Below, piece after piece: positions 7,806-17,118 of a stretch of DNA of 64,000 nucleotides (position 1 is the first letter of the stretch; each line of letters begins with the position of its first letter). Both the position numbers and the translations under genes were made by a program. The notes below the pieces were generated by a model. The model saw only the letters and a program-made list of their open reading frames with translations, was not told the origin of the DNA and made no database searches. The stretch is taken from assembly GCA_022705325.1 (NCBI GenBank), contig JAKJER010000001.1, positions 1 through 64,000 of the forward strand, in the 5' to 3' direction. The stretch is from Planctomycetota bacterium (lineage in GTDB: Bacteria > Planctomycetota > Phycisphaerae > SM23-33).

Positions 7806-9131
7806 ATGGCAGAGCAAACGAACAAAACGAAAACGACGACAGCGGCCGCCGTCGGGGCAGCAGCCCTGGCGGGTTCGGCGGTGAACCTGGCTTTCGGACA
7901 AGGCTCCGACCGAATCAAGGTGGGCGTGATCGGCTGCGGCGGACGCGGCAGCGGGGCCGTCCGCAACAACCTCGACGCCGTCCCCAACACCGACGTGGTT
8001 GCGGTGGGCGATCTGTTCGAGTCCAAGGCCAAGGGCATGAAGTCCGGGCTCGACAGGGAACAGAAGTACAAGGGCCGGATCAAGATCGGCGACGACAAGG
8101 TCTTCTGGGGCTATGACGCCTACAAGAAGGTGCTGGACACCGACTGTCAGCTCGTCATCCTGACCCAGCCTCCTGGGTTCCGCCCCCGGCACTTCAAGGC
8201 CGCCATCGAAGCCGGCAAGAACGTGTTCTTCGAGAAGCCCGTGGCGGTCGATCCCACCGGCTGCCGGATCATCATCGAGGCGTCCAAGCTGGCCGAGCAG
8301 AAGAAGCTGGGCGTGGTCTGCGGCACGCAGCGCCGCCACGAGTTCAGCCGCCAGGAGCTGATGAAGCGCATCCACGACGGCGCCATCGGCGAGCTTGTCG
8401 GCGGACAGTGCTACTGGGTGGGCGGCGGGATCTGGTACCGCGGGGCCAGCGAGGGCCAGACCGAGATGGACTGGCAGTGCCACAACTGGTACCACTTCAC
8501 CTGGCTCTCGGGCGACCAGATCTGCGAGCAGCACATCCACAACATCGACATCCTCAACTGGTGCTTCAACGGTCCGCCCAAGAAGTTCCTGGGCATGGGC
8601 GGGCGCATCCAGCGCGACTACTCCAAGCAGGCCAAGGAAGTCGCCCAGTTCTTCAAGAGCGACTCCTGGGAGAAGTACAACGGCGACATCTGGGACCACA
8701 TCACCACCGAGCTGGAGTACGCCAACGGCGCTCGCTGCCTGAGCCTGGCCGCCCACCTGCCCGGCAGCGGCAGGGTCAACGAGCGCATCGTCGGCTCCAA
8801 GGGCATCAGCAACTGCTCCAACTCCATCCAGGACCTCAAGGGCCAGAACGTCTGGACCTACAAGGGCCAGCACGTCAACGGCATGGTCCAGGAGCACAAG
8901 GACCTGGTGGACTCGATCATGGCCGGCAAGCCCCTCAACGAGGGCGTCCGCATCGCCGAGTCCACCCTTACCGCCATCGGCGGGCGCATGAGCGCCTTCA
9001 CGGGGCGCGAGTTCTCCTGGGACTGGCTGCTCAATGCCTCGAAGCTCGACCTCTGGCCGGGCGACGATAAGATCAAACCCGGGGCGGGTCACTTCAACCC
9101 GATTCCCACCGGGCGCGACCCGCTGGTCTAG
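7806..9131 (+). CDS. Gfo/Idh/MocA family oxidoreductase, paralogue without a twin-arginine motif
   Basis: This 441-residue protein closely resembles the gene before it (AVNLAFGQGSDRIKVGVIGCGGRGSGA, FFEKPVAVDPTGC) and has the same NAD(P)-binding and EKP motifs. It retains the hydrophobic segment AAAVGAAALAGSAVNLAFG, but the preceding residues (MAEQTNKTKTTT) contain no arginine pair, so Tat export is doubtful. An AAGGAG site lies 11 bases before the ATG. The two genes form a tandem duplicate, probably one transcript, ended by a hairpin at 9162-9189. The substrate is unknown. Confidence 0.87.
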   Translation: MAEQTNKTKTTTAAAVGAAALAGSAVNLAFGQGSDRIKVGVIGCGGRGSGAVRNNLDAVPNTDVVAVGDLFESKAKGMKSGLDREQKYKGRIKIGDDKVFWGYDAYKKVLDTDCQLVILTQPPGFRPRHFKAAIEAGKNVFFEKPVAVDPTGCRIIIEASKLAEQKKLGVVCGTQRRHEFSRQELMKRIHDGAIGELVGGQCYWVGGGIWYRGASEGQTEMDWQCHNWYHFTWLSGDQICEQHIHNIDILNWCFNGPPKKFLGMGGRIQRDYSKQAKEVAQFFKSDSWEKYNGDIWDHITTELEYANGARCLSLAAHLPGSGRVNERIVGSKGISNCSNSIQDLKGQNVWTYKGQHVNGMVQEHKDLVDSIMAGKPLNEGVRIAESTLTAIGGRMSAFTGREFSWDWLLNASKLDLWPGDDKIKPGAGHFNPIPTGRDPLV

Positions 9132-9161
9132 ACCGCATCGCAACAACCTGAGCCACACAAG

Positions 9162-9189
9162 CAGGGCCCGCGAAAGCGAGCCCTGTTTT
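9162..9189 (+). terminator. Terminator after the oxidoreductase pair
   Basis: CAGGGC (9162-9167) pairs with GCCCTG (9180-9185), with an inner CGC-GAAA-GCG tetraloop, followed by TTTT. Confidence 0.75.
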
Positions 9190-9276
9190 ATCCTTCCGCG
9201 CCCTGTGGATTCCCTTGGCCCCATGGGGCCTGTTCATGGCGGCACGGGGACTATAGAATCTGTCCGAGGTTCCACC

Positions 9277-10524
9277 ATGGTTCCAGTGATCGTGGCTGTG
9301 CTGGCCGGCGCGGGCGGTGCGCTGGCGGGGTACATCGCCCGCAAGGCGAAGGAAAGCAAAGCCGCCCAGGCGGCACATCAGCCAACCGCCGGGCAGAGCC
9401 GGCCCCACGCCGGGCGCAACTTCCTGTACCACTGGCTGGCTGTCTTCTTCCACCACCTCGGCGGCGCCGCCCAGGCGCCGTCGGCCTCCGCGGCGCCCGG
9501 TCCGCTTCCCGCCCAGCCGGACAAGACCCTGTCGCTCCGCCTGGCCGGCGTCTTCAACCTCCTGGACCGCCCGCTCTTTCTGGCGGGCTTTGCCCTCATG
9601 GGCTGGCTCCTGACCGACCTGGTCCTGGCCCTGGTGCTGCCGGCCGACGAGTACGCCGCCATCGCCCGCGTCGCCGGACCCGTCCTGGTCATCCTCGGCC
9701 CGGCCACCGTGGGCTACTGGACGAACTGGCTGGCGATCAAGATGCTCTTTCGTCCACGCCGCCCGAACGCCGTCTGGCACGGGCTGATCCCGGCGCGGCG
9801 ACAGGAGCTTACCGAACGCATCGCCGACACGATCCTGCACGAATTGATCTCGCCCCGGATCGTCCGAGACTACCTCCACCGCAGCGGCATGGTCCGCGAG
9901 TTGGCCGAGCGCATCGTGGCGGCCTCGCACGCCGTCGTCGACAACCAGGACTTCCGCGGCGATCTCAAGGAGATCATCTACCAGCGCATCGAGGAAGAAG
10001 TGAACAGTCCCCAGGTCCGCCAGTGGGTCCACGACTACGTCCAGCGCGAGTTCGACGCCTGGAGGGAGCGCAACCCGCTCTTTCGCTCGCTGGCGGGCAG
10101 GCTCGAGCCGTTCTTCCTGCCCCGCCTGCAGAAGCTGGCCAGCGATCTGCTGCCCCGTCAGGCCCTCAAGTCGGCCGATCTGGTCTTCGAGCGGCTCGAT
10201 GACCAGCTCGACCGCACGGTCGACTGGATCGCCCGGCAGGGCGAGCGGATCGAGGTGGCGGTCCAGTCCGCCATCGAGACGGCCCTGGCCCGCGTGGACA
10301 TCAAGTCCATTCTCCTCCAGCAGCTATCGGGCAAGGACGAGGCCAGCCTCGAGGAGATGCTCACCGGCAACGTAGCCCGCGAGATCGTCTTCATCCAGAC
10401 CTCCGGCGGGCTGCTGGGGCTGCTGGTGGGGTTGGCGATCCTCTGGCCGCCCCTGAGGGGCGGGATCGTCGTGTTTGCCCTGGCGCTGTGGCTAGTCTAC
10501 CGGTCGACGGTGCGGCGCAACTGA
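9277..10524 (+). CDS. DUF445 family membrane protein
   Basis: This 415-residue protein is read from the ATG at 9277, preceded by CCGAGG. It has an N-terminal hydrophobic helix, two further membrane segments around residues 95-150, the DUF445 signature VGYWTNWLAIKMLFRP, a long charged helical middle and a C-terminal membrane pair (GGLLGLLVGLAILW). The family (YheB/YtwI-like) is found in many bacteria and its role is unknown. A longer in-frame reading exists upstream, but it would overlap the previous gene and its terminator. Confidence 0.85.
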   Translation: MVPVIVAVLAGAGGALAGYIARKAKESKAAQAAHQPTAGQSRPHAGRNFLYHWLAVFFHHLGGAAQAPSASAAPGPLPAQPDKTLSLRLAGVFNLLDRPLFLAGFALMGWLLTDLVLALVLPADEYAAIARVAGPVLVILGPATVGYWTNWLAIKMLFRPRRPNAVWHGLIPARRQELTERIADTILHELISPRIVRDYLHRSGMVRELAERIVAASHAVVDNQDFRGDLKEIIYQRIEEEVNSPQVRQWVHDYVQREFDAWRERNPLFRSLAGRLEPFFLPRLQKLASDLLPRQALKSADLVFERLDDQLDRTVDWIARQGERIEVAVQSAIETALARVDIKSILLQQLSGKDEASLEEMLTGNVAREIVFIQTSGGLLGLLVGLAILWPPLRGGIVVFALALWLVYRSTVRRN

Positions 10525-10567
10525 AAGCCCACGGACCTGCCCCGCAGGGGGGCTTCCCGTGGGCTTT
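10524..10567. terminator. Bidirectional terminator between DUF445 and aminotransferase genes
   Basis: AAAGCCCACGG (10524-10534) pairs perfectly with CCGTGGGCTTT (10557-10567). The genes on either side converge, so it can serve both. Confidence 0.7.
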
Positions 10568-10601
10568 GGCCATGCAGTGGACTCGTGGTCACCGACCGGC
10601 T

Positions 10602-11705
10602 CTAGGCCAGGAACTCCACGATCGTCCTGGCGACGTAGCGGATCTGCTCTTCGGTGAGTTCGGGGTAGATGGGCAGGGCCAGCGAGGTGGCGGCCGCCTT
10701 CTCGGACTCGGGGAAGTCGCCCGGCTTGTAGCCCAGATCGCGGAAACACTCCTGCTGGTGGAGGCTGAGCGGATAGTAGATGGCGTTGCCGATGCCGTTG
10801 GCGGTCAAATGGGCTGCCAGTTCATCGCGGCGCGGCACGCGGATGACGTACTGGTTGAAGATCGACTCATTCTCCGGCAGGACGGTCGGGCAGACAACCT
10901 GCGGACACTCGCCCAGCAGGGAGTCGTACAGCGCGGCGTTCTGACGTCGCTTGGCCGACCAGCCGTCCAGGTGCGGCAGCTTGACCAGCAGCCCGGCGGC
11001 CTGGAGCGTGTCCAGGCGGAAGTTGCCGCCCACCCATTGGTGAAAGTAACGTTGCTGGGCCCCGTGGTTGCGGCAGAGTCGCAGCTTCTCAGCCAGGGCC
11101 TCGTCCTGCGTGGTCACCATCCCGCCGTCGCCCAGCCCGCCGAGGTTCTTGCTGGGGAAGAAGCTGAAGCAGCCCATGGTGCCCATCGAGCCGGCGGGGC
11201 GGCCCTTGCACTTGGCGCCGATGGCCTGGGCTGCGTCCTCGATCACGTACAGGTTGTGTCGCTTGGCGATCTCCAGGATGGGATCCATGTCGGCCGTCTG
11301 CCCGAACAGGTGGACGGGCATGACAGCCTTGGTCCGCTCAGTGACGGCCGACTCTATGCCGGCAGGGTCGATGTTGAAGGTGTCCGGTCGGATGTCGACG
11401 AAGCGGGCCTTGGCCCCCGCCCGCCAGATGCTGCCGGCCGTGGCGAAGAACGTGTAGGGCGTGGTGATGACCTCGTCACCCGCGCCGATGTTGAGGGTCA
11501 TCAGGGCGGCCAGGAGGGCGTCGGTGCCGCTGGACATGCCGATGGCGGCCTTGCAGCCGCAGTAGGACGCGACGGCTGACTCCAGCGCTTTCACGTCCGG
11601 ACCGAGGATGAACTGCTGGCTGTCGAGGACGGCCTGGACCGCCTGAATGGTCTGTTCGCGGATGGAGGCATACTGTGCCTTGAGGTCCAACAACGGTACG
11701 TGCAT
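10602..11705 (-). CDS. DegT/DnrJ/EryC1/StrS sugar aminotransferase
   Basis: This 367-residue PLP enzyme starts [12 protein letters not shown] at the ATG at 11705, with GAAAGG upstream. The PLP lysine is K186 in [15 protein letters not shown], and the aspartate of the cofactor ring site is in [12 protein letters not shown] (about 153-164). Members transfer an amino group from glutamate to keto sugars bound to a nucleotide, making amino sugars for surface glycans. It opens the polysaccharide locus on the minus strand, divergent from the chain-length gene, with its own promoter. The exact keto sugar is not readable from the sequence. Confidence 0.9.
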   Translation of the reverse strand: MHVPLLDLKAQYASIREQTIQAVQAVLDSQQFILGPDVKALESAVASYCGCKAAIGMSSGTDALLAALMTLNIGAGDEVITTPYTFFATAGSIWRAGAKARFVDIRPDTFNIDPAGIESAVTERTKAVMPVHLFGQTADMDPILEIAKRHNLYVIEDAAQAIGAKCKGRPAGSMGTMGCFSFFPSKNLGGLGDGGMVTTQDEALAEKLRLCRNHGAQQRYFHQWVGGNFRLDTLQAAGLLVKLPHLDGWSAKRRQNAALYDSLLGECPQVVCPTVLPENESIFNQYVIRVPRRDELAAHLTANGIGNAIYYPLSLHQQECFRDLGYKPGDFPESEKAAATSLALPIYPELTEEQIRYVARTIVEFLA

Positions 11706-11775
11706 GGGCGTCCTTTCGCCTGGGGCAGATTCTGGCCGGGTCCCGCGGGGACCTTCGGCTTCTGCCAAGTCCACC

Positions 11776-11803
11776 ACGATAGACAAACTGGACTGCGGGT
11801 CAA
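11776..11803 (-). promoter_or_regulatory. Promoter for the sugar aminotransferase
   Basis: On the minus strand TTGACC (11803-11798) and TATCGT (11781-11776) are 16 bp apart. Transcription would start near 11769, leaving a leader of about 64 nt. Confidence 0.6.
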
Positions 11804-11944
11804 GCGGAAAGTGGCCGCCCCGGTTGCCCGGTCTTTGCCAGCCGCCCCGCGGGCGAATCCCCTTGCGTGGCGAACGCGCGATCCGCTAACGTATCGGCGA
11901 TGAAACGGCGTCAATAGGGGCGCCTCTAGCCGTATGGAGCAGCC

Positions 11945-13504
11945 ATGTCCGACATCCAGGACCAACAGACGCCCGCGAGCGGGGTCGAGGAAACGGACGA
12001 CGAGATCTGGTCGCGCCGACTGGCCGTGCTGTGGCGGTACCGGCGCGTGCTGGCGGGCGCTGGGGCCGCGGGCATTCTGGCCTGCCTCCTGCTGGTCTGG
12101 CTCACGCCCAGCGAGTCGTACTCGTCGCTGAAGTTCCGACTGCTGTTTGACGGGGCCGAGAAGGGCGAATACCCCAGCGGCGTGCGGTTCAGCACCAATG
12201 ACGTGATCTCCCGCGCGGTGCTGGATGACGCGTATCGGAGGTTCTCCCTGGACCCGTACGGATCCATGGAGGAATTCCAGCAGGCGTTCTACGTGGCGGC
12301 TAAGCCCTCGCCCGAGATGCAGGCCCTGGACGCGGAATTCACGGGCAAGCTGGCGGGCAAACTGACCGCTGTCGAGCGAAGCCAGCTCGAGAAAGAGTAC
12401 CTGGAGAAGAAGGTGGGGCTGGTCAACAGCGTCGAGTGGTCGTTGGCGCTGCTGACCTCCAGCGGCATCGGGCGGCGCATGCCCTCCCAGACGCGGGAGA
12501 AGGTGCTTCAGGGCGTGCTGAACGCCTGGGCCGACGACGCCGCCACGCGAAAGGGCGCCCTGCAGTACCAGATCGACGTGCTCAGCAAGAACATCCTGCC
12601 GCCTGAGATCATCCAGGACGAGGACTTCTTCGTTGCCGCCGACATGCTCCGCCTGAAACTGGACAAGATTCGCAAGAACATCGACCAGATCCTGCTGCTG
12701 CCGGGGGCCAAGACCTACCGCTCGGCCTCCAACGGTAATATGAGTCTGGGCGAGATTCGCTCCAACCTGGACGACCTGCTGCGTTTCCGGCTGGTGCCCC
12801 TGATGCACTGGATCCGCGCCTTCGGCGTCAGCGAGAAGAAGGACCTCACCCGCCTGTACATCGAGAGCGGGATCGAGAACCTGACGCTGGACAAGAAGGC
12901 GGCCTCGGACCGGGCCCGCGTGCTGGAAGAGTCGCTGCTGGCCTACAGCCAGGAGCGCCGCCGGTCATCCTCGGCTACGGGCGCCGCCTTCCCGCCGAGA
13001 TCGTCCGAAGTGCCGGCCATGATCCCCCAGTTCGGGGATTCCTTCCTGGACCGCATCATCGAGTTGGCCGGGCGGAACGACGACGTCAAGTTCCGCCAGC
13101 AGTTCGCCGAGCGGATGTCGCAGGAGGCCCTCAAAGAAGTCGAGATCGACAAGGACCTCAGCCTCTACAAGGACATGCTGAAGGCTCTGGAAGGGCAGAG
13201 CACCAGCACCCGCCCCGCCTCTCTGCGCGAGTCGGCCGCCAAGACCGTCAAGGAGAGGCTGGACAAGGTCTACGGCGACCTGGTGCAGTACGCCGAGCGG
13301 GTCGAGGCGATCTTCAACGAGATCGCGGGCAGGAACCTCAACCCCCGCACACACATCTTCAGCACCTGGGAGCCGGTCACAACGCAGGTGGTGCGTTCGA
13401 TGAGCGCGCTCCGCCTGGCCGCCTATTGCGTGCTGTTGTTCGCGGTCGTGATGATGGCGGCCTGCGCGGGCTGCCTGGGCTACGACCGCTGGCGGCGCGG
13501 CTGA
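11945..13504 (+). CDS. Wzz-like polysaccharide chain-length / co-polymerase protein
   Basis: This 519-residue protein has one membrane helix near the N-terminus (about residues 36-55, VLAGAGAAGILACLLLVWL) and a second near the C-terminus (AAYCVLLFAVVMMAACAGCL). Between them lie about 430 residues of mostly helical periplasmic sequence. This two-helix build is that of Wzz-type co-polymerases, which set glycan length. The periplasmic part is longer than in classical Wzz and has no tyrosine kinase attached. The next gene begins 30 bp downstream, so the two are probably one operon. Confidence 0.7.
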   Translation: MSDIQDQQTPASGVEETDDEIWSRRLAVLWRYRRVLAGAGAAGILACLLLVWLTPSESYSSLKFRLLFDGAEKGEYPSGVRFSTNDVISRAVLDDAYRRFSLDPYGSMEEFQQAFYVAAKPSPEMQALDAEFTGKLAGKLTAVERSQLEKEYLEKKVGLVNSVEWSLALLTSSGIGRRMPSQTREKVLQGVLNAWADDAATRKGALQYQIDVLSKNILPPEIIQDEDFFVAADMLRLKLDKIRKNIDQILLLPGAKTYRSASNGNMSLGEIRSNLDDLLRFRLVPLMHWIRAFGVSEKKDLTRLYIESGIENLTLDKKAASDRARVLEESLLAYSQERRRSSSATGAAFPPRSSEVPAMIPQFGDSFLDRIIELAGRNDDVKFRQQFAERMSQEALKEVEIDKDLSLYKDMLKALEGQSTSTRPASLRESAAKTVKERLDKVYGDLVQYAERVEAIFNEIAGRNLNPRTHIFSTWEPVTTQVVRSMSALRLAAYCVLLFAVVMMAACAGCLGYDRWRRG

Positions 13505-13534
13505 GGTTGCCTTGGCCGCCGCTGTCCCTGATCC

Positions 13535-15922
13535 ATGAGCACCGAGCCAGACAGCCCGATCGTTCCGCGGCGTCCTGCCGGCACGTGGCAGTCGGGGGCG
13601 AAGTTCGCTGTGCTGCTGACGGCGTTCGCGGCTACTCGATTGTGGCTGATCGACTCCAGCGACTTGATCGCTCGCGACGGCACGCTGTATGTCCACATCG
13701 CCCAGACCTTTTCCAGCGACCCCGTGCAGACCGTGCGGTCGGCGACCGTCCATCCGGGTTATCCGGTTCTGTTGTGGGCGGTTCACGGCGTGATGGAGGG
13801 CCAGGACTCAAGCGATGTCGAAGGATGGGACCGGGCGGGACGCACCATCTCCTTTGTCGCAGCCCTGGGCGCCACGGTGGGGCTGTGGCTGTGGAGCAGG
13901 CTGCTGATCGGTCCGTCCGCGGCCTTTATCGGCGCGCTGCTGTTTACGCTCGGGCGCAAGTGGTCGGCCCTGGGGGCCGACGTCCTGAGCGATTCGCTGG
14001 CCGTGTGCCTTCAAGTCTGGGCCCTGTTGGCGGGGCTGGCGGTTCTGAGACGACTGATGTGCGGGCGAAGATCCGCTGTGCTTTGGGCTGTGGCGGCAGG
14101 GGCGCTGGTGGGCCTGGCGTATCTGGTTCGGTTCGAGCCGATCGTGCTGGTCGGCGCGCTGGCGGGAACATGGGCGGTGTGCTCCTATCGTCAGGGGCGG
14201 AACTGGCGGCTGGGGTTGGCCTGTATCGGCGTGTTTGGGGCGACGTTCATTGCGACGGTCCTGCCCTTCGTGGTGACCATCGGGCACTTTACCACGAAAC
14301 AGACGCACCTGGACCAGTTGTTGTCTGCTGGCGGTCACTCGGGGGCTTTTGCGGGCCTCGCTCTGGCGGTGGCTGATTCGCAGACGGACTGGACCGGCCT
14401 GGTGGACAAGTTCTTCGAGGCCCAGCATCCGCTGCTGGGGTTTCTCACCCTGACGTGCCTGCTGGGGTGGGGGCTCGCTCGCCGCTTTCCGCTGGTGCGG
14501 CGCCTGTTGCCGCTGCCCATGGCGGCCAGGGAGCCAGCCCTGATTCTGCTGGCGGTGTGCCTCCTTCTGGTCCCCCTGATGGCGGTCCGACTGGGGGGCA
14601 TGGGCGACCTCTCCGGCCGTTACCTGATGCTGCCAGCCTTGCTGAGCAGTCCTCTTGCCGGGGCGGCGGTCCTGGCTCTGACTGAAGCCGCGGTGAGTCT
14701 GATGGTACGAGGGGTGCGAGGCGAAGGGATCATCCAACGGCGCAGAGGGTGGGCCGTGGCAGCGGTCACCGCCGCCTTGGCAGCCGGACTGACTGCTCAT
14801 GCCCTCCGCCCCCTGCACGAAGGCTCCGCCTACCGCCAGGCGGGCCTGTTCCTGAGGGAGCGGGCCTCGGACAAGTCCTTTCTGTTGACCGATGAGGCAT
14901 GGGCCCTGCACTATTCCGGCTGGCCGGGGCGGGCCAACCTGTCCTGGATGCCGCAATGGCTGGAACTGGGGAGGCATCGGCTGTCCTTCCTGCCCACCCT
15001 GGTCCGCCAGTACCGTCCCAGCCACCTCTTGCTGTCTCAGCGGCTGGTCCAGCGTGATTTTCCGTGGCTCGAGCACGCGGAGTCGCAATCGACATCATGC
15101 CTGGCGGAGCGGGGCGTCGGGGAGGCGATTTCCAGCGTATGCCAAGCGGGCCCCGGTTCGGTGGGCCTGGTTCTGGATCGAAGCGGCGGGGGGTTCCTCT
15201 TGCAGGACTCCGCCGGCCGCCTGACCAAGTCCGCCGCCTTCGATCTGCCCGAAGGCTGCGTGCTGACCGGCCTTGGGGACCTGGACGGCGACGGGCGGGA
15301 TGAGCTCATCGTTCAGGGCGGTGCGGGCGGACAACAGGTTCGCGCGATGAGATCGGACGGCGTTGGCTGGAAGGCGGGCGAAGTCCTGCTGGAGAAGGTG
15401 GAGGACGGGTGGCAGTGCGTCGGGGCGGGGAGATTCACCGGGCGCGATCAGCCGGGCTTGCTGCTGCTGGGGTCGCCTGAGCGGCGGCTTCGGATCGTCG
15501 CCCCCGCGGGCCGGCCCGCGACGGACCTGGAGTTGGGATCGCTGGGTCGTATAGCCACCGTTTGCGGCATCGGCGATCTCGATCTGGACGGTCGCGACGA
15601 CGTCATCCTCCGTCTGGTCACCCCGACGGCGCACCGTATCTTCGTGTGGTTGGTCCGCCAGGACGGGACGAAACTGTCGAGATTCGTCGTCGAAAATGCC
15701 CCGCTGGAGTGGGACTGCATCGGCTGGGGCGACGTCAACGGGGATCATCTCAAGGACATGCTCTGGCGGCGCCGCGCGGACGGCAGGGTGGACGCGTGGC
15801 ACATGGCCGGCCTGTGGCGCCTGCACGATTTTGTCCCGGCGGGCGAGTTCCCCTCGCGCCGGGGCCGGGCGGACGAGACGTTGCGGCTGTATGAGGTCCG
15901 ACCGGGTCCGCCCCTGCCTTAG
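13535..15922 (+). CDS. GT-C (ArnT/PMT-like, family 39) membrane glycosyltransferase fused to FG-GAP/VCBS repeats
   Basis: This 795-residue protein has about ten membrane helices in residues 20-440. An acidic first-loop motif IARDGTLYVHIAQ (46-58) resembles the catalytic Asp of lipid-linked sugar transferases such as ArnT. After a helical linker, residues about 540-780 hold at least three FG-GAP-like units with calcium-type loops: DLDGDGRDE (near 582), DLDLDGRDD (near 680) and DVNGDHLKD (near 731). The fusion would place a beta-propeller-like domain on the outer face of the membrane. It ends four bases into the convergent glycosyltransferase gene. Confidence 0.75.
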   Translation: MSTEPDSPIVPRRPAGTWQSGAKFAVLLTAFAATRLWLIDSSDLIARDGTLYVHIAQTFSSDPVQTVRSATVHPGYPVLLWAVHGVMEGQDSSDVEGWDRAGRTISFVAALGATVGLWLWSRLLIGPSAAFIGALLFTLGRKWSALGADVLSDSLAVCLQVWALLAGLAVLRRLMCGRRSAVLWAVAAGALVGLAYLVRFEPIVLVGALAGTWAVCSYRQGRNWRLGLACIGVFGATFIATVLPFVVTIGHFTTKQTHLDQLLSAGGHSGAFAGLALAVADSQTDWTGLVDKFFEAQHPLLGFLTLTCLLGWGLARRFPLVRRLLPLPMAAREPALILLAVCLLLVPLMAVRLGGMGDLSGRYLMLPALLSSPLAGAAVLALTEAAVSLMVRGVRGEGIIQRRRGWAVAAVTAALAAGLTAHALRPLHEGSAYRQAGLFLRERASDKSFLLTDEAWALHYSGWPGRANLSWMPQWLELGRHRLSFLPTLVRQYRPSHLLLSQRLVQRDFPWLEHAESQSTSCLAERGVGEAISSVCQAGPGSVGLVLDRSGGGFLLQDSAGRLTKSAAFDLPEGCVLTGLGDLDGDGRDELIVQGGAGGQQVRAMRSDGVGWKAGEVLLEKVEDGWQCVGAGRFTGRDQPGLLLLGSPERRLRIVAPAGRPATDLELGSLGRIATVCGIGDLDLDGRDDVILRLVTPTAHRIFVWLVRQDGTKLSRFVVENAPLEWDCIGWGDVNGDHLKDMLWRRRADGRVDAWHMAGLWRLHDFVPAGEFPSRRGRADETLRLYEVRPGPPLP

Positions 15923-17112
15923 GCGCCTGCGTAAGACAGGATCTGACTGGCGGCCCGCCGGACCGAGAACAGGTCTTCCAGCAGGCGGCGCCCGTTCTGT
16001 CCCAGTTGCCGGCGCAGTTGCGCGTCCTGGGCCAGCCGCAGCGCGTTGGTCCGCAGGGCGTCGTCCTCGCCGTTGAGCGTCACCAGGCCGGCCTGGTACT
16101 CTTGGAGGACTTCCCGCAGATCGTTTCCGGGGTTGACGCTCGCCAGGATGGGCATGGCGAAGTACATGTAGCCGAGCATCTTTCCGGGGAAGTTTTGCGT
16201 TCGCAGGGCCTTGTCGAGCGAGATCAGGCCGATGTCGAACTCGGCCAACAGGCCCAGGTAGGTCTGCTGATCGACCCCGGGATGGACCATCATGTTTCGC
16301 AGTTCGCGGGTCCGGACCCGTTCCCGCAGGCGCGGCGCCTCGCTGCCCTCGCCCACCAGCAGGAAGAACAGGTCCTCGTGGTCCTCCAACGATCGGGCCA
16401 AGCGGACGATGTTGTCCATGTCCTGGGCCAGACCGATGTTGCCCCCGTAAAAGAAGACGACCTTTCCATCCAGGCCCAGGCGGCGGCGAAAGTCGGTGGT
16501 GGGCACCTTCTCCCCCTCGGTCGGCGTCCAGTTGTACAGCACGTCGAGCCGATAGCGCCCGGCCAGGCCCTGCTGTTCAAAGTACGCCAGGTTGGCCGGC
16601 GACTGTACGCAGATTACGTCGGCCTCGGCGTACTGCTGAAACTCGACGCGGCGAAAGAACCGCCAGGGCAGGCTGCCTCGGCGCAGCACGCCGGCGTCGA
16701 CCGCCCATTGCGGGAAGATGTCGCGGAGGACCAGCACGGCCGAGCATCGCCACATCCGCTTGAGCCGTCGCACCAGCGGGGCGAAGAAGATGGTGGGCGA
16801 GTAGTAGACGACCAGGTCGCACGGGTGCGAGCGGAAGAACGACTTGCCTGCCTTCCACAGGACCGACGGGAGGCGCCACTCGTTGATGGCCCGGCGGACC
16901 TTGGAGGCCCCCTTGATCCGCCCGGTCCGCACCCGAAGGACGGTCACGCCCTCTTCGCTGGAAATCTCGCTGGGCGTGGAGAGGGCGTCATCGGGGGCGG
17001 CCACCACCGGTTCGTGTCCTTGTCGGACCCACTCCACCGCCAAGTCGTGCACCAGCTTGGCACTCGACTTGGTGCTGGGGAGGTAGCAATCGACGAGAAT
17101 CAGGATGCGCAT
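15919..17112 (-). CDS. GT4 glycosyltransferase, WbuB-like
   Basis: This 397-residue protein begins MRILILVDCYLPSTKSSAKLVHDLA and has the two-domain GT-B build. The nucleotide-sugar site motif VVFFYGGNIGLAQDMDNIVRLA (about 215-236) and the acidic region ISLDKALRTQNFPGKMLGYMYF (about 293-314) match WbuB-type transferases. WbuB adds N-acetyl-L-fucosamine in E. coli O-antigen synthesis and is usually linked to fnl genes, as it is here. It is the last gene of the leftward sugar operon. Donor specificity is inferred from neighbours. Confidence 0.8.
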   Translation of the reverse strand: MRILILVDCYLPSTKSSAKLVHDLAVEWVRQGHEPVVAAPDDALSTPSEISSEEGVTVLRVRTGRIKGASKVRRAINEWRLPSVLWKAGKSFFRSHPCDLVVYYSPTIFFAPLVRRLKRMWRCSAVLVLRDIFPQWAVDAGVLRRGSLPWRFFRRVEFQQYAEADVICVQSPANLAYFEQQGLAGRYRLDVLYNWTPTEGEKVPTTDFRRRLGLDGKVVFFYGGNIGLAQDMDNIVRLARSLEDHEDLFFLLVGEGSEAPRLRERVRTRELRNMMVHPGVDQQTYLGLLAEFDIGLISLDKALRTQNFPGKMLGYMYFAMPILASVNPGNDLREVLQEYQAGLVTLNGEDDALRTNALRLAQDAQLRRQLGQNGRRLLEDLFSVRRAASQILSYAGA

Positions 17113-17118
17113 TGCCGA

